DNA from: an uncultured Trichococcus sp. | GTDB taxonomy: Bacteria; Bacillota; Bacilli; Lactobacillales; Aerococcaceae | Length of the DNA: 64,000 nt | NCBI RefSeq assembly: GCF_963667775.1 | Contig: NZ_OY764015.1 | Coordinates: 2,407,001-2,471,000, forward strand | Reading direction: 5' to 3' | Shown: positions 26,537 through 37,229 of the stretch, one piece after another | Position numbering within the stretch: position 1 is the first letter of the stretch | Layout of the letters: each line of letters starts with the position of its first letter | The notes under the pieces: generated by a model | Seen by the model: only the letters and a program-made list of their open reading frames with translations | Database searches by the model: none | What the model was told of the DNA's origin: nothing | Made by a program: the position numbers and the translations under genes

Positions 26537-27763
26537 ATGATAAAGAAATTACATAAAAGCGGTGTGACTGCCGCTGCAGGTGTGCAAGCCGCGGGTATCC
26601 ACGCCGGCTTCAAGAAACGCAAAAAGGATATGGCGCTGCTGTATTTCCCTGATGGGGCAACCGTTGCGGGCGTCTTCACCAAAAACAAAGTTAAAGCGGC
26701 TCCGGTCCAATACGATCAACAAGTCCTGCAGCAGCATGACCGCTTCAAGGCGATCCTGATCAACAGCGGCAACGCGAACGCCTGTACAGGCAAACAAGGC
26801 AAAGCCGATGTGGAAGAGACCGTGGAGCTCCTTGCTGAAGAACTGAACATCCAACCGGAAGAGGTGTTGGTATCCTCGACAGGCGTCATCGGAATGTTCA
26901 TGAACATGGAGACAATGAAAAAAGGGGTCAAGGCGATCGCACCGGAAGTTTCCGAATTCGGCGGCGCTGCAGCCAGCAAGGCAATCATGACGACGGATAC
27001 GGTTCCGAAAGAAGTCAGCTTCACCTTTGAAGTCGCCGGCAAAACGGCTACCATCGGCGGCATGGTCAAGGGATCCGGGATGATCCATCCGAACCTTGGT
27101 ACGATGCTGGGCTACATCACAACCGATGTCGCAATCGGCCAAGCAGCTTTACATGCGATGTTGCTGAAAGCCGCGGATGCGACCTTCAACCATGCGACCG
27201 TCGACGGGGACACGAGCACGAACGATTCCGTCTTTGTGGCTGCTACCGGCAAACTCGACAATCCGCTGATCGTTTCCGCTGATGATGCCGGCTACGCCGA
27301 GGTTGAAGCGGCGGTCCTGTCCATCTGCTCCCAATTGGCGCAGCTGTTGGTCAAGGACGGCGAAGGGGCGACAAAATTTGTCGAGGTCTTGGTTTCCGGG
27401 GCGAAGACAATGGCTGATGCGGTTTCGGTCGGTAAATCGGTCGCGACCTCGAGCTTGGTGAAGACGGCGATGTTCGGCGAGGATGCCAACTGGGGCCGTG
27501 TCATCACGGCTGCCGGTTATGCGGACACCGAATATTTCGATGCCGATGTGATCGACATCGCCTTCTCAAGCAAGAACGGCGAAATCCAGCTTTGCGAAGC
27601 GGGGATGGGTGTCGTCTTCGATGAAGAACGTGCGAAAAAAATATTGGAAGCAGATGAAATCAATATTTTGATCGACCTGCATCTGGGCACGGAAGCCGCC
27701 AGCACATGGACATGCGACTTCTCTTACGATTACGTGAAAATCAATGCGGATTACAGAAGCTGA
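26537..27763 (+). CDS. argJ: Bifunctional ornithine acetyltransferase / N-acetylglutamate synthase
   Basis: 408 residues from ATG 26537 (AAGGAGG about 10 bases upstream); an in-frame TTG at 26516 lies before the RBS. ArgJ recycles the acetyl group from acetylornithine to glutamate and may also use acetyl-CoA. The proenzyme cleaves itself before a Thr that becomes the N-terminal nucleophile of the beta subunit. The site here is NLGTMLGYITTD, with Gly rather than the more familiar Ala before the Thr. KGSGMIHP and DGDTSTNDS are also typical. No argA or argE is nearby, in line with the cyclic pathway. Confidence 0.95.
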   Translation: MIKKLHKSGVTAAAGVQAAGIHAGFKKRKKDMALLYFPDGATVAGVFTKNKVKAAPVQYDQQVLQQHDRFKAILINSGNANACTGKQGKADVEETVELLAEELNIQPEEVLVSSTGVIGMFMNMETMKKGVKAIAPEVSEFGGAAASKAIMTTDTVPKEVSFTFEVAGKTATIGGMVKGSGMIHPNLGTMLGYITTDVAIGQAALHAMLLKAADATFNHATVDGDTSTNDSVFVAATGKLDNPLIVSADDAGYAEVEAAVLSICSQLAQLLVKDGEGATKFVEVLVSGAKTMADAVSVGKSVATSSLVKTAMFGEDANWGRVITAAGYADTEYFDADVIDIAFSSKNGEIQLCEAGMGVVFDEERAKKILEADEINILIDLHLGTEAASTWTCDFSYDYVKINADYRS

Positions 27764-27774
27764 GGGGGATGAAG

Positions 27775-28671
27775 ATGAACAAAAGCAATTGTGAAAAAGC
27801 CGAAATGCTTGTCGAAGTACTGCCTTACGTCAACCGTTTCCGCGATAAAATCATTGTCATCAAATACGGCGGAAATGCCATGATCAATGAAGAACTGAAA
27901 AAAGCCGTCATGCAGGATCTGTTGTTGATGAAATCGGTGGGGATGCATCCGATCCTTGTCCATGGTGGCGGTCCTGCCATCAACGACATGCTGAAAAAGC
28001 TGAAGGTCGAGAGCCACTTCGAACAAGGGCTGCGTGTGACCGACAAAGAGACGATGGAAATCGTCGAAATGGTGTTGGCGGGCAAAGTCAACAAGGACAT
28101 CGTCGGCACTCTGAACCAGATCGGCGGCAAAGGCATCGGTTTGTCAGGAAAAGACGGCAATCTGATCCAAGTGCGCAAAAAATATTTGGAAAAGAACGGC
28201 GAAAAGATCGACATCGGCTATGTCGGCGAAGTCGAAGCAGTCAACAAGGAAATGCTGGAGTCGCTCATCTACAGCGGCTATATCCCGGTCATTTCCTCCA
28301 TCGGGATGGGCAAGGACGGGATGAGCTACAACATCAATGCTGATTATGTAGCCGGTGCTGTGGCGAAAGCCGTTCAGGCAAACAAATTCATCCTGTTGAC
28401 CGATGTGGAAGGGATTTTCCGCGACTATCATGATAAGGATTCGCTCATTTCGAGGATCACGCTCGAGGAGATCGAAGCACTGGAAGCGGACGGCATCATC
28501 TCAGGCGGTATGGTGCCGAAAGTGGACTGCTGCATCGATGCCTTGAAGGGCGGCGTTGCCGGAGCGCACATCATCGATGGCCGTTTGCGCCACTCGATTT
28601 TATTGGAAGTTTTTTTCGACGAAGGGATCGGCACAATGATCGATCGCGATAAGGAAGGGGCACTGAAATAA
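27775..28671 (+). CDS. argB: Acetylglutamate kinase
   Basis: 298 residues from ATG 27775 (GAGGGGG 7 bases upstream; ATG 27769 is too close). It phosphorylates N-acetylglutamate. The amino-acid-kinase motifs IKYGGNAM, LVHGGGPAINDML, LSGKDGNLI, NINADYVAGAVA and LTDVEGI are intact. The extended N-terminal helix (SNCEKAEMLVEVLPYV) is of the kind associated with arginine-inhibited hexameric enzymes, so feedback control is possible. Its stop codon overlaps the argD start by one base (TAATG). Confidence 0.96.
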   Translation: MNKSNCEKAEMLVEVLPYVNRFRDKIIVIKYGGNAMINEELKKAVMQDLLLMKSVGMHPILVHGGGPAINDMLKKLKVESHFEQGLRVTDKETMEIVEMVLAGKVNKDIVGTLNQIGGKGIGLSGKDGNLIQVRKKYLEKNGEKIDIGYVGEVEAVNKEMLESLIYSGYIPVISSIGMGKDGMSYNINADYVAGAVAKAVQANKFILLTDVEGIFRDYHDKDSLISRITLEEIEALEADGIISGGMVPKVDCCIDALKGGVAGAHIIDGRLRHSILLEVFFDEGIGTMIDRDKEGALK

Positions 28672-29864
28672 TGAATGAAGACATAAAAACAAAAGGGCAA
28701 GCCTACTTGATGAACACCTTCAACCGCGGAGCCATCTGCATGGTCGAAGGCCAAGGCAGCTACCTGAAGGATGCGGACGGCAAGCAATATTTGGACTTCC
28801 TGGCAGGCATCGCCGTGAACGCGTTAGGGCACAATCATCCGAAAGTGACGGCTGCGATAGCGGAACAGGCGGCCAAACTGGTCCACTGCTCGAACTTTTA
28901 TTGGATCGAGCCGCAAGTGCAGTTGGCGGAAAAACTGATCACGAATTCCGTTCTGGATAAGGTCTTTTTCGGCAACAGCGGCGCGGAAGCCAATGAAGGA
29001 GCCATCAAATTGGCGCGCAAATACGGACGTGAGGTCCACGGCGAAGGCTGCTACGAGATCATCACTGCCGATAACTCGTTCCACGGACGCACGTTGGCGA
29101 CGTTGACGGCGACCGGCCAAAAACAATTCCATAAAGATTACGATCCGTTCCTGGAAGGTTTCCACTACGTTCCCTTTAATGATTTTGAGGCTTTGGCCGC
29201 CAAAGTTACGGAAAAGACATGCGCAATCCTTTTGGAGCCGATCCAAGGCGAAGGTGGCGTCTACGTGGGTGATCAAACTTACCTGCAGCAAGTGCGTGCG
29301 CTCTGCGACGAGAAGGATATCCTGTTGATCTTTGATGAAGTCCAAACTGGCATGGGCCGCACCGGCAAGCTGTTCGCATACGAAGGCTACGGTGTGGAAC
29401 CGGATGTGATGACGTTGGCGAAAGCTTTGGGCAATGGCGTTCCGATCGGCGCGCTGTTGGCGAAGGATGCCGTCGCTTCCCATTTCAAACCGGGTGACCA
29501 TGGTTCGACTTTCGGCGGCAATCCGCTTGTCTGTGCGGCGGCTTTCGCGACCGTTCAAGCGATCGAAGACGAGAATATCCTGGCGAATGTAAATGAGATG
29601 GGCAACTATTTCGAAGAGAAATTAGTGGCATTCAAGGAAAAATATGACTTTATCCTCGATGTGCGCGGCAAAGGCTTGCTGCTCGGGATGGAACTGGCGA
29701 TGAAGGGTGCCGACATCGTCGCGAAGTGTCTGGAAAAAGGCGTCATCATCAACTGCACGCATGATACGGTATTGCGTTTCCTTCCACCGTTGAATGTGAC
29801 AACCGCGGAAATCGACAAGGCTGTTGCAGTGATGGATGAGGTTTTTCAAACAATTGAAGCTTAA
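28671..29864 (+). CDS. argD: Acetylornithine aminotransferase
   Basis: 397 residues. A class III PLP aminotransferase converting N-acetylglutamate semialdehyde to acetylornithine. [32 protein letters not shown], the PLP Asp in [14 protein letters not shown], the Schiff-base Lys in [14 protein letters not shown] and [15 protein letters not shown] are all present. The start overlaps the argB stop codon. carB begins 17 bases downstream. Confidence 0.95.
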   Translation: MNEDIKTKGQAYLMNTFNRGAICMVEGQGSYLKDADGKQYLDFLAGIAVNALGHNHPKVTAAIAEQAAKLVHCSNFYWIEPQVQLAEKLITNSVLDKVFFGNSGAEANEGAIKLARKYGREVHGEGCYEIITADNSFHGRTLATLTATGQKQFHKDYDPFLEGFHYVPFNDFEALAAKVTEKTCAILLEPIQGEGGVYVGDQTYLQQVRALCDEKDILLIFDEVQTGMGRTGKLFAYEGYGVEPDVMTLAKALGNGVPIGALLAKDAVASHFKPGDHGSTFGGNPLVCAAAFATVQAIEDENILANVNEMGNYFEEKLVAFKEKYDFILDVRGKGLLLGMELAMKGADIVAKCLEKGVIINCTHDTVLRFLPPLNVTTAEIDKAVAVMDEVFQTIEA

Positions 29865-29881
29865 AGAAAGGATGGCAAAGC

Positions 29882-32800
29882 ATGCCTAAACGAACAGACA
29901 TCAAGTCGATCCTCGTGATCGGCTCGGGACCTATCATCATCGGCCAAGCCGCGGAATTTGACTATGCTGGAACGCAAGCATGTTTAGCCTTAAGGGAAGA
30001 AGGATACAAGGTCATCCTGGTCAACTCCAATCCTGCTACGATCATGACGGATGTTGAAATCGCCGATAAAGTCTATATGGAACCACTGACATTGGAGTTC
30101 ATCGCGAACATCATCCGCAAAGAGCGCCCGGATGCCCTGTTGCCGACACTGGGCGGCCAGACCGGTCTGAACATGGCGGTGGAACTGGACGAAGCCGGTA
30201 TCCTGAAGGAGTACCAGGTCGAGTTGCTTGGAACGAAACTGACTTCCATCCAACAGGCTGAAGACCGCGATCTGTTCCGCCAACTGATGGCGGAATTGAA
30301 TCAGCCGGTCCCGGAGAGCGACATCATCCACACCGTTGGGGAAGCATTGAGCTTCGCCGCGGAAATCGGTTATCCGTTGATCGTCCGTCCAGCCTTCACG
30401 ATGGGCGGAACCGGCGGCGGCATCTGCCATAATGAAGCCGACCTGCGCGAAATCGTCGCTAACGGCTTGCGCTACTCACCGGTGACGCAATGTCTCCTGG
30501 AAAAATCAATCGCCGGCTTCAAGGAAATCGAATATGAAGTGATGCGCGACAGCAACGACAACGCCATCGTGGTCTGCAACATGGAAAACATCGACCCGGT
30601 CGGCGTCCACACAGGCGATTCCGTCGTCGTGGCGCCTTCCCAAACGTTGTCCGACAAAGAATACCAAATGCTGCGCGATGTTTCCCTGCAGATCATCCGC
30701 GCCCTGAAAATCGAAGGCGGCTGCAATGTGCAGTTGGCATTGGATCCATACTCGTTCGACTACTACATCATCGAAGTGAACCCGCGCGTCAGCCGTTCTT
30801 CGGCCTTGGCGAGTAAAGCGACCGGCTACCCGATCGCGAAGATGGCGGCGAAGATCGCTGTCGGCTTGACTCTGGATGAAATGAAGAACCCGGTCACCGG
30901 CACGTCCTATGCGGCTTTCGAGCCGGCTTTGGATTACATCGTCTCCAAAATCCCGCGTTTCCCGTTCGATAAATTCGAAAAGGGCGACCGTACCCTTGGC
31001 ACGCAGATGAAAGCGACAGGCGAAGTCATGGCCATGGGCCATACGTTCGAGGAATCGATGCTGAAAGCTGTCCGTTCGCTGGAATACGGCGTCAACCATC
31101 TGGCCTTGCCGAAAGACCAAGGCCAGACCGTGACGATGGCAGAAATCGAACAGAATATCCGTGTCGCCTGCGACGAGCGTCTGTTCTATCTCGGCGAAGC
31201 GTTGCGCCGCGGCGTGACACCGGAAACGATCCACGAATGGAGCGAAATCGACTACTTCTTCCTGCACAAATTCAAGCACATCATCGACTTGGAAAAGGAA
31301 GTGGCTGCCAATGTGAAGGATCTGGAAACGTTGCGCGAAGCGAAGAAATACGGCTTCAGCGACGAAATCATCGCGGAATTGTGGGGTATGGCTTCGGAAG
31401 ACATCTACGCGTTGCGCAAAGCCAACGGCATCGTGCCTGTCTTCAAAATGGTGGATACGTGCGCGGGCGAATTCGAATCCTTCACACCGTACTTCTACAG
31501 CACGTATGAAATGGAACAGGAATCGTTCCCGAGCGACCGCGAAAAAGTCATCGTCCTAGGCTCCGGTCCGATCCGTATCGGCCAAGGGGTCGAGTTCGAC
31601 TACGCGACCGTGCATGCGGTCTGGGCGATCCAGGAAGCCGGCTACGAAGCAATCGTCGTCAACAACAACCCGGAAACTGTTTCGACGGACTTCTCGATCT
31701 CCGACAAGCTGTATTTCGAACCATTGACTGAAGAAGACGTGATGGCCATCATCGACCTGGAACAACCGCTGGGCGTCGTGGTGCAGTTCGGTGGCCAAAC
31801 GGCCATCAACCTGGCCGACAAATTGGTCAAACACGGCGTCAAGATCCTGGGCACGAGCCTGGAAGATCTTGACCGCGCCGAAGACCGCAAACTGTTCGAA
31901 CAGTTGTTGCGCGATTTGGATATCCCGCAGGCACCCGGCAAGACAGCCGTGACCGTTGAGGAAGCGGTCGCCGTTGCGGATGAAATCGGTTATCCGGTCT
32001 TGGTGCGTCCATCCTACGTATTGGGCGGACGGGCGATGCAGATCGTCTACAACCAAGCCGACCTGGAGAAATACATGCGCGAAGCGGTCGTGGCCAGCCC
32101 CGAACGGCCGGTCCTGGTCGATCATTACCTGATCGGACAAGAGCTGGAAGTCGATGCGATCTGCGACGGCGAAACCGTCCTGATCCCGGGCATCATGGAA
32201 CACATCGAACGCGCCGGGGTCCACTCGGGCGACTCGATCGCGGTCTATCCGCCGCAGAACCTATCACCTGAACTGATCCAGACAATCGAAGATTACACGA
32301 TCCGCGTGGCGCAAGGGTTGAACACCATCGGTTTGGTGAACATCCAGTTCGTCATCAGCGAAGGCGTCGTCTACATCATCGAAGTGAACCCGCGCGCGAG
32401 CCGGACGATCCCGTTCCTGAGCAAAGTGACCGGCATCCCGATGGCGAACTTGGCGATGCAAGGGATACTGGGCATCAAACTGAAAGATCAAGGCTACCGG
32501 ACCGGGTTGGTTCCGTCCAAATCCGGTGTATACGTGAAGATGCCGGTCTTCAGTTTCAACAAACTGAAGAAAGTCGATACCGTATTGGGGCCGGAAATGA
32601 AGTCCACAGGGGAGATCATCGGAAAGGATGCCATCCTTTCCAAAGCTTTGTACAAAGCTTTCCGTGCCGCCAATATCGAGATTCCCGAGTACGGCACGGC
32701 ACTGCTGACGATTGCGGACAAGGACAAGCACGAAATCCTGCCGCTCGCGAAACGCTTGGTTGCTGTCGGCTATCGTCTGCTTGCAACAAAGGGCACTGGG

Positions 32801-33079
32801 GAAGCCTTGCTGGAGGCGCACGTACCGGTTACGATCCTTCAAAACGGCGAAGCGAAACGGGAAAACATCCTGAAAAGCATGCATGACGGGGAAATCCAGT
32901 TCATCATCAATACGATGACCGAAGGCAAGACCGAGGAAACCGACGGCTATTTCATCCGCCGCGAAGCCGCGGACAACAACCTGCCGTGCCTGACCTCGCT
33001 GGATACAACCGAGGCGTTGCTGCAGGCGATGGAAATGATGCATTTCCAGCTGCAGGCAGTCGGGACCGAACCTTTATAA
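29882..33079 (+). CDS. carB: Carbamoyl-phosphate synthase large subunit
   Basis: 1065 residues, full length. It makes carbamoyl phosphate from bicarbonate, ammonia and two ATP. Two homologous ATP-grasp halves are visible, each beginning with an [18 protein letters not shown] loop, and each containing an EVNPR(V/A)SR metal-binding motif and a VRP(A/S) segment. The C-terminal ~120 residues form the MGS-like allosteric domain. The small subunit gene carA, which normally precedes carB and supplies ammonia from glutamine, is not beside it: argD adjoins directly. carA must be elsewhere or the enzyme uses another partner. Last gene of the T-box operon. Confidence 0.95.
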   Translation: MPKRTDIKSILVIGSGPIIIGQAAEFDYAGTQACLALREEGYKVILVNSNPATIMTDVEIADKVYMEPLTLEFIANIIRKERPDALLPTLGGQTGLNMAVELDEAGILKEYQVELLGTKLTSIQQAEDRDLFRQLMAELNQPVPESDIIHTVGEALSFAAEIGYPLIVRPAFTMGGTGGGICHNEADLREIVANGLRYSPVTQCLLEKSIAGFKEIEYEVMRDSNDNAIVVCNMENIDPVGVHTGDSVVVAPSQTLSDKEYQMLRDVSLQIIRALKIEGGCNVQLALDPYSFDYYIIEVNPRVSRSSALASKATGYPIAKMAAKIAVGLTLDEMKNPVTGTSYAAFEPALDYIVSKIPRFPFDKFEKGDRTLGTQMKATGEVMAMGHTFEESMLKAVRSLEYGVNHLALPKDQGQTVTMAEIEQNIRVACDERLFYLGEALRRGVTPETIHEWSEIDYFFLHKFKHIIDLEKEVAANVKDLETLREAKKYGFSDEIIAELWGMASEDIYALRKANGIVPVFKMVDTCAGEFESFTPYFYSTYEMEQESFPSDREKVIVLGSGPIRIGQGVEFDYATVHAVWAIQEAGYEAIVVNNNPETVSTDFSISDKLYFEPLTEEDVMAIIDLEQPLGVVVQFGGQTAINLADKLVKHGVKILGTSLEDLDRAEDRKLFEQLLRDLDIPQAPGKTAVTVEEAVAVADEIGYPVLVRPSYVLGGRAMQIVYNQADLEKYMREAVVASPERPVLVDHYLIGQELEVDAICDGETVLIPGIMEHIERAGVHSGDSIAVYPPQNLSPELIQTIEDYTIRVAQGLNTIGLVNIQFVISEGVVYIIEVNPRASRTIPFLSKVTGIPMANLAMQGILGIKLKDQGYRTGLVPSKSGVYVKMPVFSFNKLKKVDTVLGPEMKSTGEIIGKDAILSKALYKAFRAANIEIPEYGTALLTIADKDKHEILPLAKRLVAVGYRLLATKGTGEALLEAHVPVTILQNGEAKRENILKSMHDGEIQFIINTMTEGKTEETDGYFIRREAADNNLPCLTSLDTTEALLQAMEMMHFQLQAVGTEPL

Positions 33080-33096
33080 ATACCTGATTTCAGATG

Positions 33097-33143
33097 CAAA
33101 AAGGCCGCAAGCTTACCCTGTATGGATAAGCTTGCGGCCTTTT
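33097..33143. terminator. Terminator after carB
   Basis: AAAAAGGCCGCAAGCTTA pairs with TAAGCTTGCGGCCTTTT around CCCTGTATGGA. It is bidirectional and also ends the convergent hydrolase gene. Confidence 0.9.
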
Positions 33144-33152
33144 AAGCGCGGG

Positions 33153-34424
33153 CTATATTTTTTCGATAATATAGAGAGCATCCCGGACGCCGTTATGCAT
33201 TTCAATGTTGTCTTCAGTGAAGTCCACGGTCATTTCGAGTCTTTTTTCCAGATTTATGGCTTTCAGAGTGAACGAATCTTTGGCCAATTGTAATTGACGG
33301 ATGTCCAAGCGCGTGTTTACAGGCAAGTAGATGACAGTTCTCGTGTCGGTCTTGCCTAAGCGTATTTGACCAGTGTTTTTCAGAACAAGATTTATTGGTT
33401 CAACATCAAACAATTGATACGTGGCAACCAACTGTTTTAAGTATCCAAAATCATCTGCTCCGGGGAAGCGCATCGCATCGTTCAAATCATAAGGCTGGTC
33501 AAAGCCTTCGCCTTCGACTATGCCGAATCGCTCACCGGTTCTGTGCCAGCTCCAAATTCCGTGTGCGCCATAAGTTATGCCCGCACTGGCTCCAGCAAGG
33601 ATGCTTTGCCATGCCACTCTCCGGCAATCCTCTTGTGTGAATCGACCAAATGAATGCCTGCTGTAACTGATCTGTTCATAGCAGGGTTCAGTATTTATGA
33701 TGGGCATTTGTATTCCGTTTGCTCTTAATTTCATGGGTATTTCGTATACTTTTTCGGGATAGTCTTTGTTATGCCCGGACTGATAGCTGAAGAAGTCTGA
33801 AGCTTCCAGAAAAACTGCAGGTATTTCATCCAAGCGGCCTCTGATGTGAAAAGATACCAGTGCATCATCATCATGTTTTTTTAAAGTTGTCAGTGCGATG
33901 TTGTAATGTTCAATCGTTGCTTCTGAAGGGAAATCAGTATCGCCGCTGATGAAATAGATGGGGTTAAACTTTTTGTACCTTTGTGCCACGTAGGCAACAT
34001 AAGGTTCTATTTGGTTTTTGTCCATCAGGTTATTCCGGTTCATGGGTTCAGTCCAAGTGTCGGGAACATAATTGGCCCAAAGCAGCACAAGTGCAGGAGT
34101 CAACTCGTATTTTTCCATGATCGACAGCATTTCTTCGACGCGATCAAAATAAGCAATATTCAATTGCGAATAATCATAGATATAATGATTGGCATCGTCG
34201 AGACTTACCAGTTTGAATGGGTCCCTCCGGATTTGGGTTGAGCTTGCATCCCATTGGCGCAATAAGTTTAGCTGAATAACAGTGAATCCTTGGCTTTTTC
34301 TGATTCTGCAGTAATTTTCAAATTCAAACAGCTCAGCATTAGTAAACGCACTCCAACAAGTATCCGCCAAGAAAAAGAAATCCCTGTCGTCTTGCTGGAA
34401 CCGCAGATTATCGATTGTTAGCAT
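33153..34424 (-). CDS. DUF4038/GH140-like intracellular glycoside hydrolase
   Basis: 423 residues from the ATG at 34424, with AAAGGAG just upstream. The N-terminal sequence FFFLADTCWSAFTN and GFTVIQLNLL is the DUF4038 pattern found in GH140, the apiosidase family. A TIM barrel is expected, with candidate acids in ISGDTDF (Asp) and the INTEPCYE segment (Glu); a C-terminal beta domain (about 335-423) follows. No signal peptide is present, so it acts inside the cell on an imported glycoside. It is separated from the LacI gene by an operator-bearing gap and belongs to the same locus. The apiosidase role is inference from family and neighbours. Confidence 0.75.
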   Translation of the reverse strand: MLTIDNLRFQQDDRDFFFLADTCWSAFTNAELFEFENYCRIRKSQGFTVIQLNLLRQWDASSTQIRRDPFKLVSLDDANHYIYDYSQLNIAYFDRVEEMLSIMEKYELTPALVLLWANYVPDTWTEPMNRNNLMDKNQIEPYVAYVAQRYKKFNPIYFISGDTDFPSEATIEHYNIALTTLKKHDDDALVSFHIRGRLDEIPAVFLEASDFFSYQSGHNKDYPEKVYEIPMKLRANGIQMPIINTEPCYEQISYSRHSFGRFTQEDCRRVAWQSILAGASAGITYGAHGIWSWHRTGERFGIVEGEGFDQPYDLNDAMRFPGADDFGYLKQLVATYQLFDVEPINLVLKNTGQIRLGKTDTRTVIYLPVNTRLDIRQLQLAKDSFTLKAINLEKRLEMTVDFTEDNIEMHNGVRDALYIIEKI

Positions 34425-34507
34425 CCGAACAACTCCTTTGAAAACGTTATTTTGATAACCGAATCCTAACACACAAAGTAAATGTCGTCAATTTAATTTA
34501 TATAAAA

Positions 34508-34537
34508 AAACAAACGTTTAGTTCTTTTTGTTTAGTT
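34508..34537. promoter_or_regulatory. Candidate LacI-family operator upstream of the GH140-like gene
   Basis: AAACAAACGTTTAGTT (34508-34523) is a near-palindrome centred on CG, as LacI-family operators are. A further half-site GTTTAGTT is at 34530-34537. The same half-site recurs at the rightward promoter near 35.7 kb. Confidence 0.6.
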
Positions 34538-34576
34538 GGGGTGCATGCATAATATCTATAGATTGTCCAAAAAACG

Positions 34577-35614
34577 TCAGACAACGGAGTCTCTTTCGAT
34601 TAAATTGGTATTGATGAAAGAGTGCATCCCATAATCTTCTTCCTGTCTCTCTAGATTCGCAAGCATTTTTCGCATAGCCTCTTGTGCGATTTTTTGTTTA
34701 TTGACGCCGATTGTTGTAAGTTCGGGCGTAATCACTTTTGATTCGGGTATGTTATCAAAGCCAATTACTGAGATATCCTCCGGAACAGTGATTTTCAGTG
34801 CGGATAGCGTTCTGATCAAACTAATCGCGATATAATCATTCTCGCAAAAAACAGCTGTCGGGGAACCGGATTCTGATTGCAGATCGGCGAGATTTTCTGT
34901 ATCTGTTTCGATTTTCATGCCGTGCAGCCGGTAAATGCTGACATCTTTCGACGAAAAGCCATAGTGGTTCAGGGCATCGAAGAATCCGCGCTTCCGCTCG
35001 GAGAAGTTATATATCCGCGTTTTTGATTCTGCATAGCCAATTTTCTGATGCCCTTTTTTGATCAGATATTCGGCAGCCTGATAGGCTCCTTGATAGTTAT
35101 TGATTGAAATGAAATCCAGGTTCGATTGGGGAGCGCAAGTATCCAACACTACCAAATTCTTCTGGATCTTCTGGATCTCTTCAATTTGCTGAAGCGTAAG
35201 GTTCGTGCCCAGAAGAAAAATACCGTCGGAAGGTTGCTCGTCCTCTATTCTTTTTAAATCCGCTCGTATTGAATTGGAATCTATCGAGGAAATCAGTAAG
35301 GAGAAAGGATAATTTTTCAGTTCATTGGTAAAATATCCGAGCAGTTCGTTAAAAAATGGCATGTTGTGATAGTTATCCTCAATCAGATCAGTAGCCTTGC
35401 AGCCCACAAAACGAATCACATAGTTTGTGGAGCTGGATGGGTTAATGTATTTTTTTTTGATTTTTTTCAGCGGCACGTAATTGTGCTCTTTTGCAATTCT
35501 CAAGACAGTCGCTCTTGTCTCTTCGCTGACGCCTGGCTTGCCGTTCAACGCGAGTGAAGCTGCCGACTTCGAAACATTGGCTAATCTCGCTATATCCTCA
35601 AGTTTCACATTCAT
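34577..35614 (-). CDS. LacI/GalR-family transcriptional regulator
   Basis: 345 residues. The N-terminal helix-turn-helix VKLEDIARLANVSKSAASLALNG is classic LacI, with a hinge helix near 45-60. The periplasmic-binding-like effector domain (about 65-345) contains DGIFLLGTN, GYAESKTR, AVFCENDYIA and VIGFDNIPES. It sits between the GH140-like gene and the divergent isomerase-led operon, with shared GTTTAGTT half-sites on both sides. It likely represses both units until the cognate sugar or its phosphate is present. Effector unknown. Confidence 0.92.
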   Translation of the reverse strand: MNVKLEDIARLANVSKSAASLALNGKPGVSEETRATVLRIAKEHNYVPLKKIKKKYINPSSSTNYVIRFVGCKATDLIEDNYHNMPFFNELLGYFTNELKNYPFSLLISSIDSNSIRADLKRIEDEQPSDGIFLLGTNLTLQQIEEIQKIQKNLVVLDTCAPQSNLDFISINNYQGAYQAAEYLIKKGHQKIGYAESKTRIYNFSERKRGFFDALNHYGFSSKDVSIYRLHGMKIETDTENLADLQSESGSPTAVFCENDYIAISLIRTLSALKITVPEDISVIGFDNIPESKVITPELTTIGVNKQKIAQEAMRKMLANLERQEEDYGMHSFINTNLIERDSVV

Positions 35615-35634
35615 ACACCTCTGTAAAGTTTATA

Positions 35635-35800
35635 TTTAGTTTAGTTTATGTAAGTGTATCACTTGTTTTGTTGTTAAGTAAAGGTAATAATGCATGTTTT
35701 GCAACATTTTCTATTGACCTTAACTAAACTAGGTGTTATTATCGTCTCAAGAAAGCGATTTATTTATATAAAAAGAACAAAATTAACGTTTTTGTTTAGT
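35635..35800. promoter_or_regulatory. Divergent control region: promoter and operators of the sugar operon
   Basis: A rightward promoter TTGACC (35714-35719), 17-bp spacer, TATTAT (35737-35742). AACTAAACT (35722-35730) lies inside the spacer, where a bound repressor would block polymerase. Further copies are TTTAGTTTAGTTTA (35635-35648, at the LacI start) and AACGTTTTTGTTTAGT (35785-35800, downstream of the start site). The shared half-site AACTAAAC/GTTTAGTT suggests autoregulation and DNA looping. Confidence 0.7.
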
Positions 35801-35820
35801 CAGCAGAAGGAGTGAAGGGA

Positions 35821-37227
35821 ATGGACAAAATTAAAATCGGTTTTGCGCCGACAAGAAGAAATCTGTTCAGCGCAGCGGCAGCGATTGAATATGCGGATTT
35901 AACAAGAGAGAAACTGGACGAGTTTGGGATAGATTATGTGGACATCAAAGAAATCAATGAGGATGGTCTTCTGTATGATGATGCAGGGCTGGAAAAAATT
36001 GCCGAGAAGTTTGCGGCCGAAAAAATTGATGGCCTGTTCCTTGCGAACGAAAATTTCGGAACAGAGTACGAATGCGCAAGATTGGCGAAAAAGTTGAATG
36101 TGCCTGTATTGCTTTGGGGCCCTAAAGATGAACATCCTGCAGATGATGGTTCTCGGTTGCGCGATACCCAGTGCGGATTGTTCGCTATCGGAAAAGTGCT
36201 GCGCCGATTCAAAGTCCCGTTTACGTATGTACGCAATTGTGATTTGGATGACCCTGCTTTTGAAAGGGGTATCAAAGATTTTGTGAAAGTCTGCAATGTG
36301 GTCAAAGTGTTCCGGAATACGCGCATCCTGCAAATCGGGCCGCGGCCTTTTGATTTCTGGTCGACAATGTGCAATGAAGGGGAATTATTGGAACGCTTCA
36401 ATATTCAATTGTCACCGATTCCCTTGAATGAATTAGTCAAAGAAATCAAAAAAGTCCAAACTGCAGACTCGGACCTGATCCAAGCAAATATCGATCATGT
36501 TCATGAGCTTGCAGAAGTACAGATTACACCGGATGAATTAAGGATGGTCGTTGCTTTGAAAATAGCCATCCGTAATTTGGCTGAGGCGTACGGTTGTAAC
36601 GCCGGGGTTATTCAATGTTGGACCGCCCTGCAGGATGAAATCGGAATTCTGCCATACGCAGCATTGTCTCTGTTGCAGGATGAAGGTTTCCCGGTCACTT
36701 GCGAAACCGACATCCATGGAGTCATTTCCCAATTGTTGGTCGAGGCGGCTACATTGGGTGAACATCGCGCCATGTTTGCGGATGTGAATACGCGTCATCC
36801 ATCGAATGAGAACGGCGAGTTACTTCAGCATTTGGGTGTTTTCCCGCTGTCCACTGCAAAAACAAAACCGATTTTGCCGCCGCGGCATTTTGTATTCGAT
36901 TATCCCGGATCTGTCGGGTTTGAAGCAAAAGCAGGCGACTTGACGCTCTGCCGATTTGACGGAGACAACGGAGAATATTCCTTATTGATGGGAAACGCCA
37001 AAGTCATCGATGGTCCTTACAACCAAGGAACCTATGCATGGGTGGAGTTCGAAAATCTGAATCGATTGGAAACCAAATTGGTGTACGGTCCATACATCCA
37101 CCATATATCTGCTGTTTATGACAAAGTTGTCCCAGTGCTCTATGAAGCATGCAAATACATCGGCATCCAGTCGGATTTCTATGATCCGATCGAAGAAGAT
37201 ATTCAAGCGTATCTCAGAGGGGAGTAA
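35821..37227 (+). CDS. L-fucose/L-arabinose isomerase-family sugar isomerase
   Basis: 468 residues from ATG 35821 (AAGGAG upstream; the GTG at 35812 is too near it). It has the layout of the fucose/arabinose isomerase family. An N-terminal Rossmann-like region (FAPTRRNLFSAAAAIEY) and a middle domain (CNEGELLERFNIQ, GVIQCWTALQDEIG) lead to a C-terminal barrel with FVFDYPGSVGFEA and YNQGTYAWVEF. These enzymes convert aldoses to ketoses with a divalent metal. It is the first gene of the operon with transketolase halves and an FGGY kinase, so its ketose product should be phosphorylated and then cleaved. D-apiose to apulose is my preferred hypothesis; an ordinary pentose or deoxysugar is the alternative. 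Confidence 0.8.
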   Translation: MDKIKIGFAPTRRNLFSAAAAIEYADLTREKLDEFGIDYVDIKEINEDGLLYDDAGLEKIAEKFAAEKIDGLFLANENFGTEYECARLAKKLNVPVLLWGPKDEHPADDGSRLRDTQCGLFAIGKVLRRFKVPFTYVRNCDLDDPAFERGIKDFVKVCNVVKVFRNTRILQIGPRPFDFWSTMCNEGELLERFNIQLSPIPLNELVKEIKKVQTADSDLIQANIDHVHELAEVQITPDELRMVVALKIAIRNLAEAYGCNAGVIQCWTALQDEIGILPYAALSLLQDEGFPVTCETDIHGVISQLLVEAATLGEHRAMFADVNTRHPSNENGELLQHLGVFPLSTAKTKPILPPRHFVFDYPGSVGFEAKAGDLTLCRFDGDNGEYSLLMGNAKVIDGPYNQGTYAWVEFENLNRLETKLVYGPYIHHISAVYDKVVPVLYEACKYIGIQSDFYDPIEEDIQAYLRGE

Positions 37228-37229
37228 CT

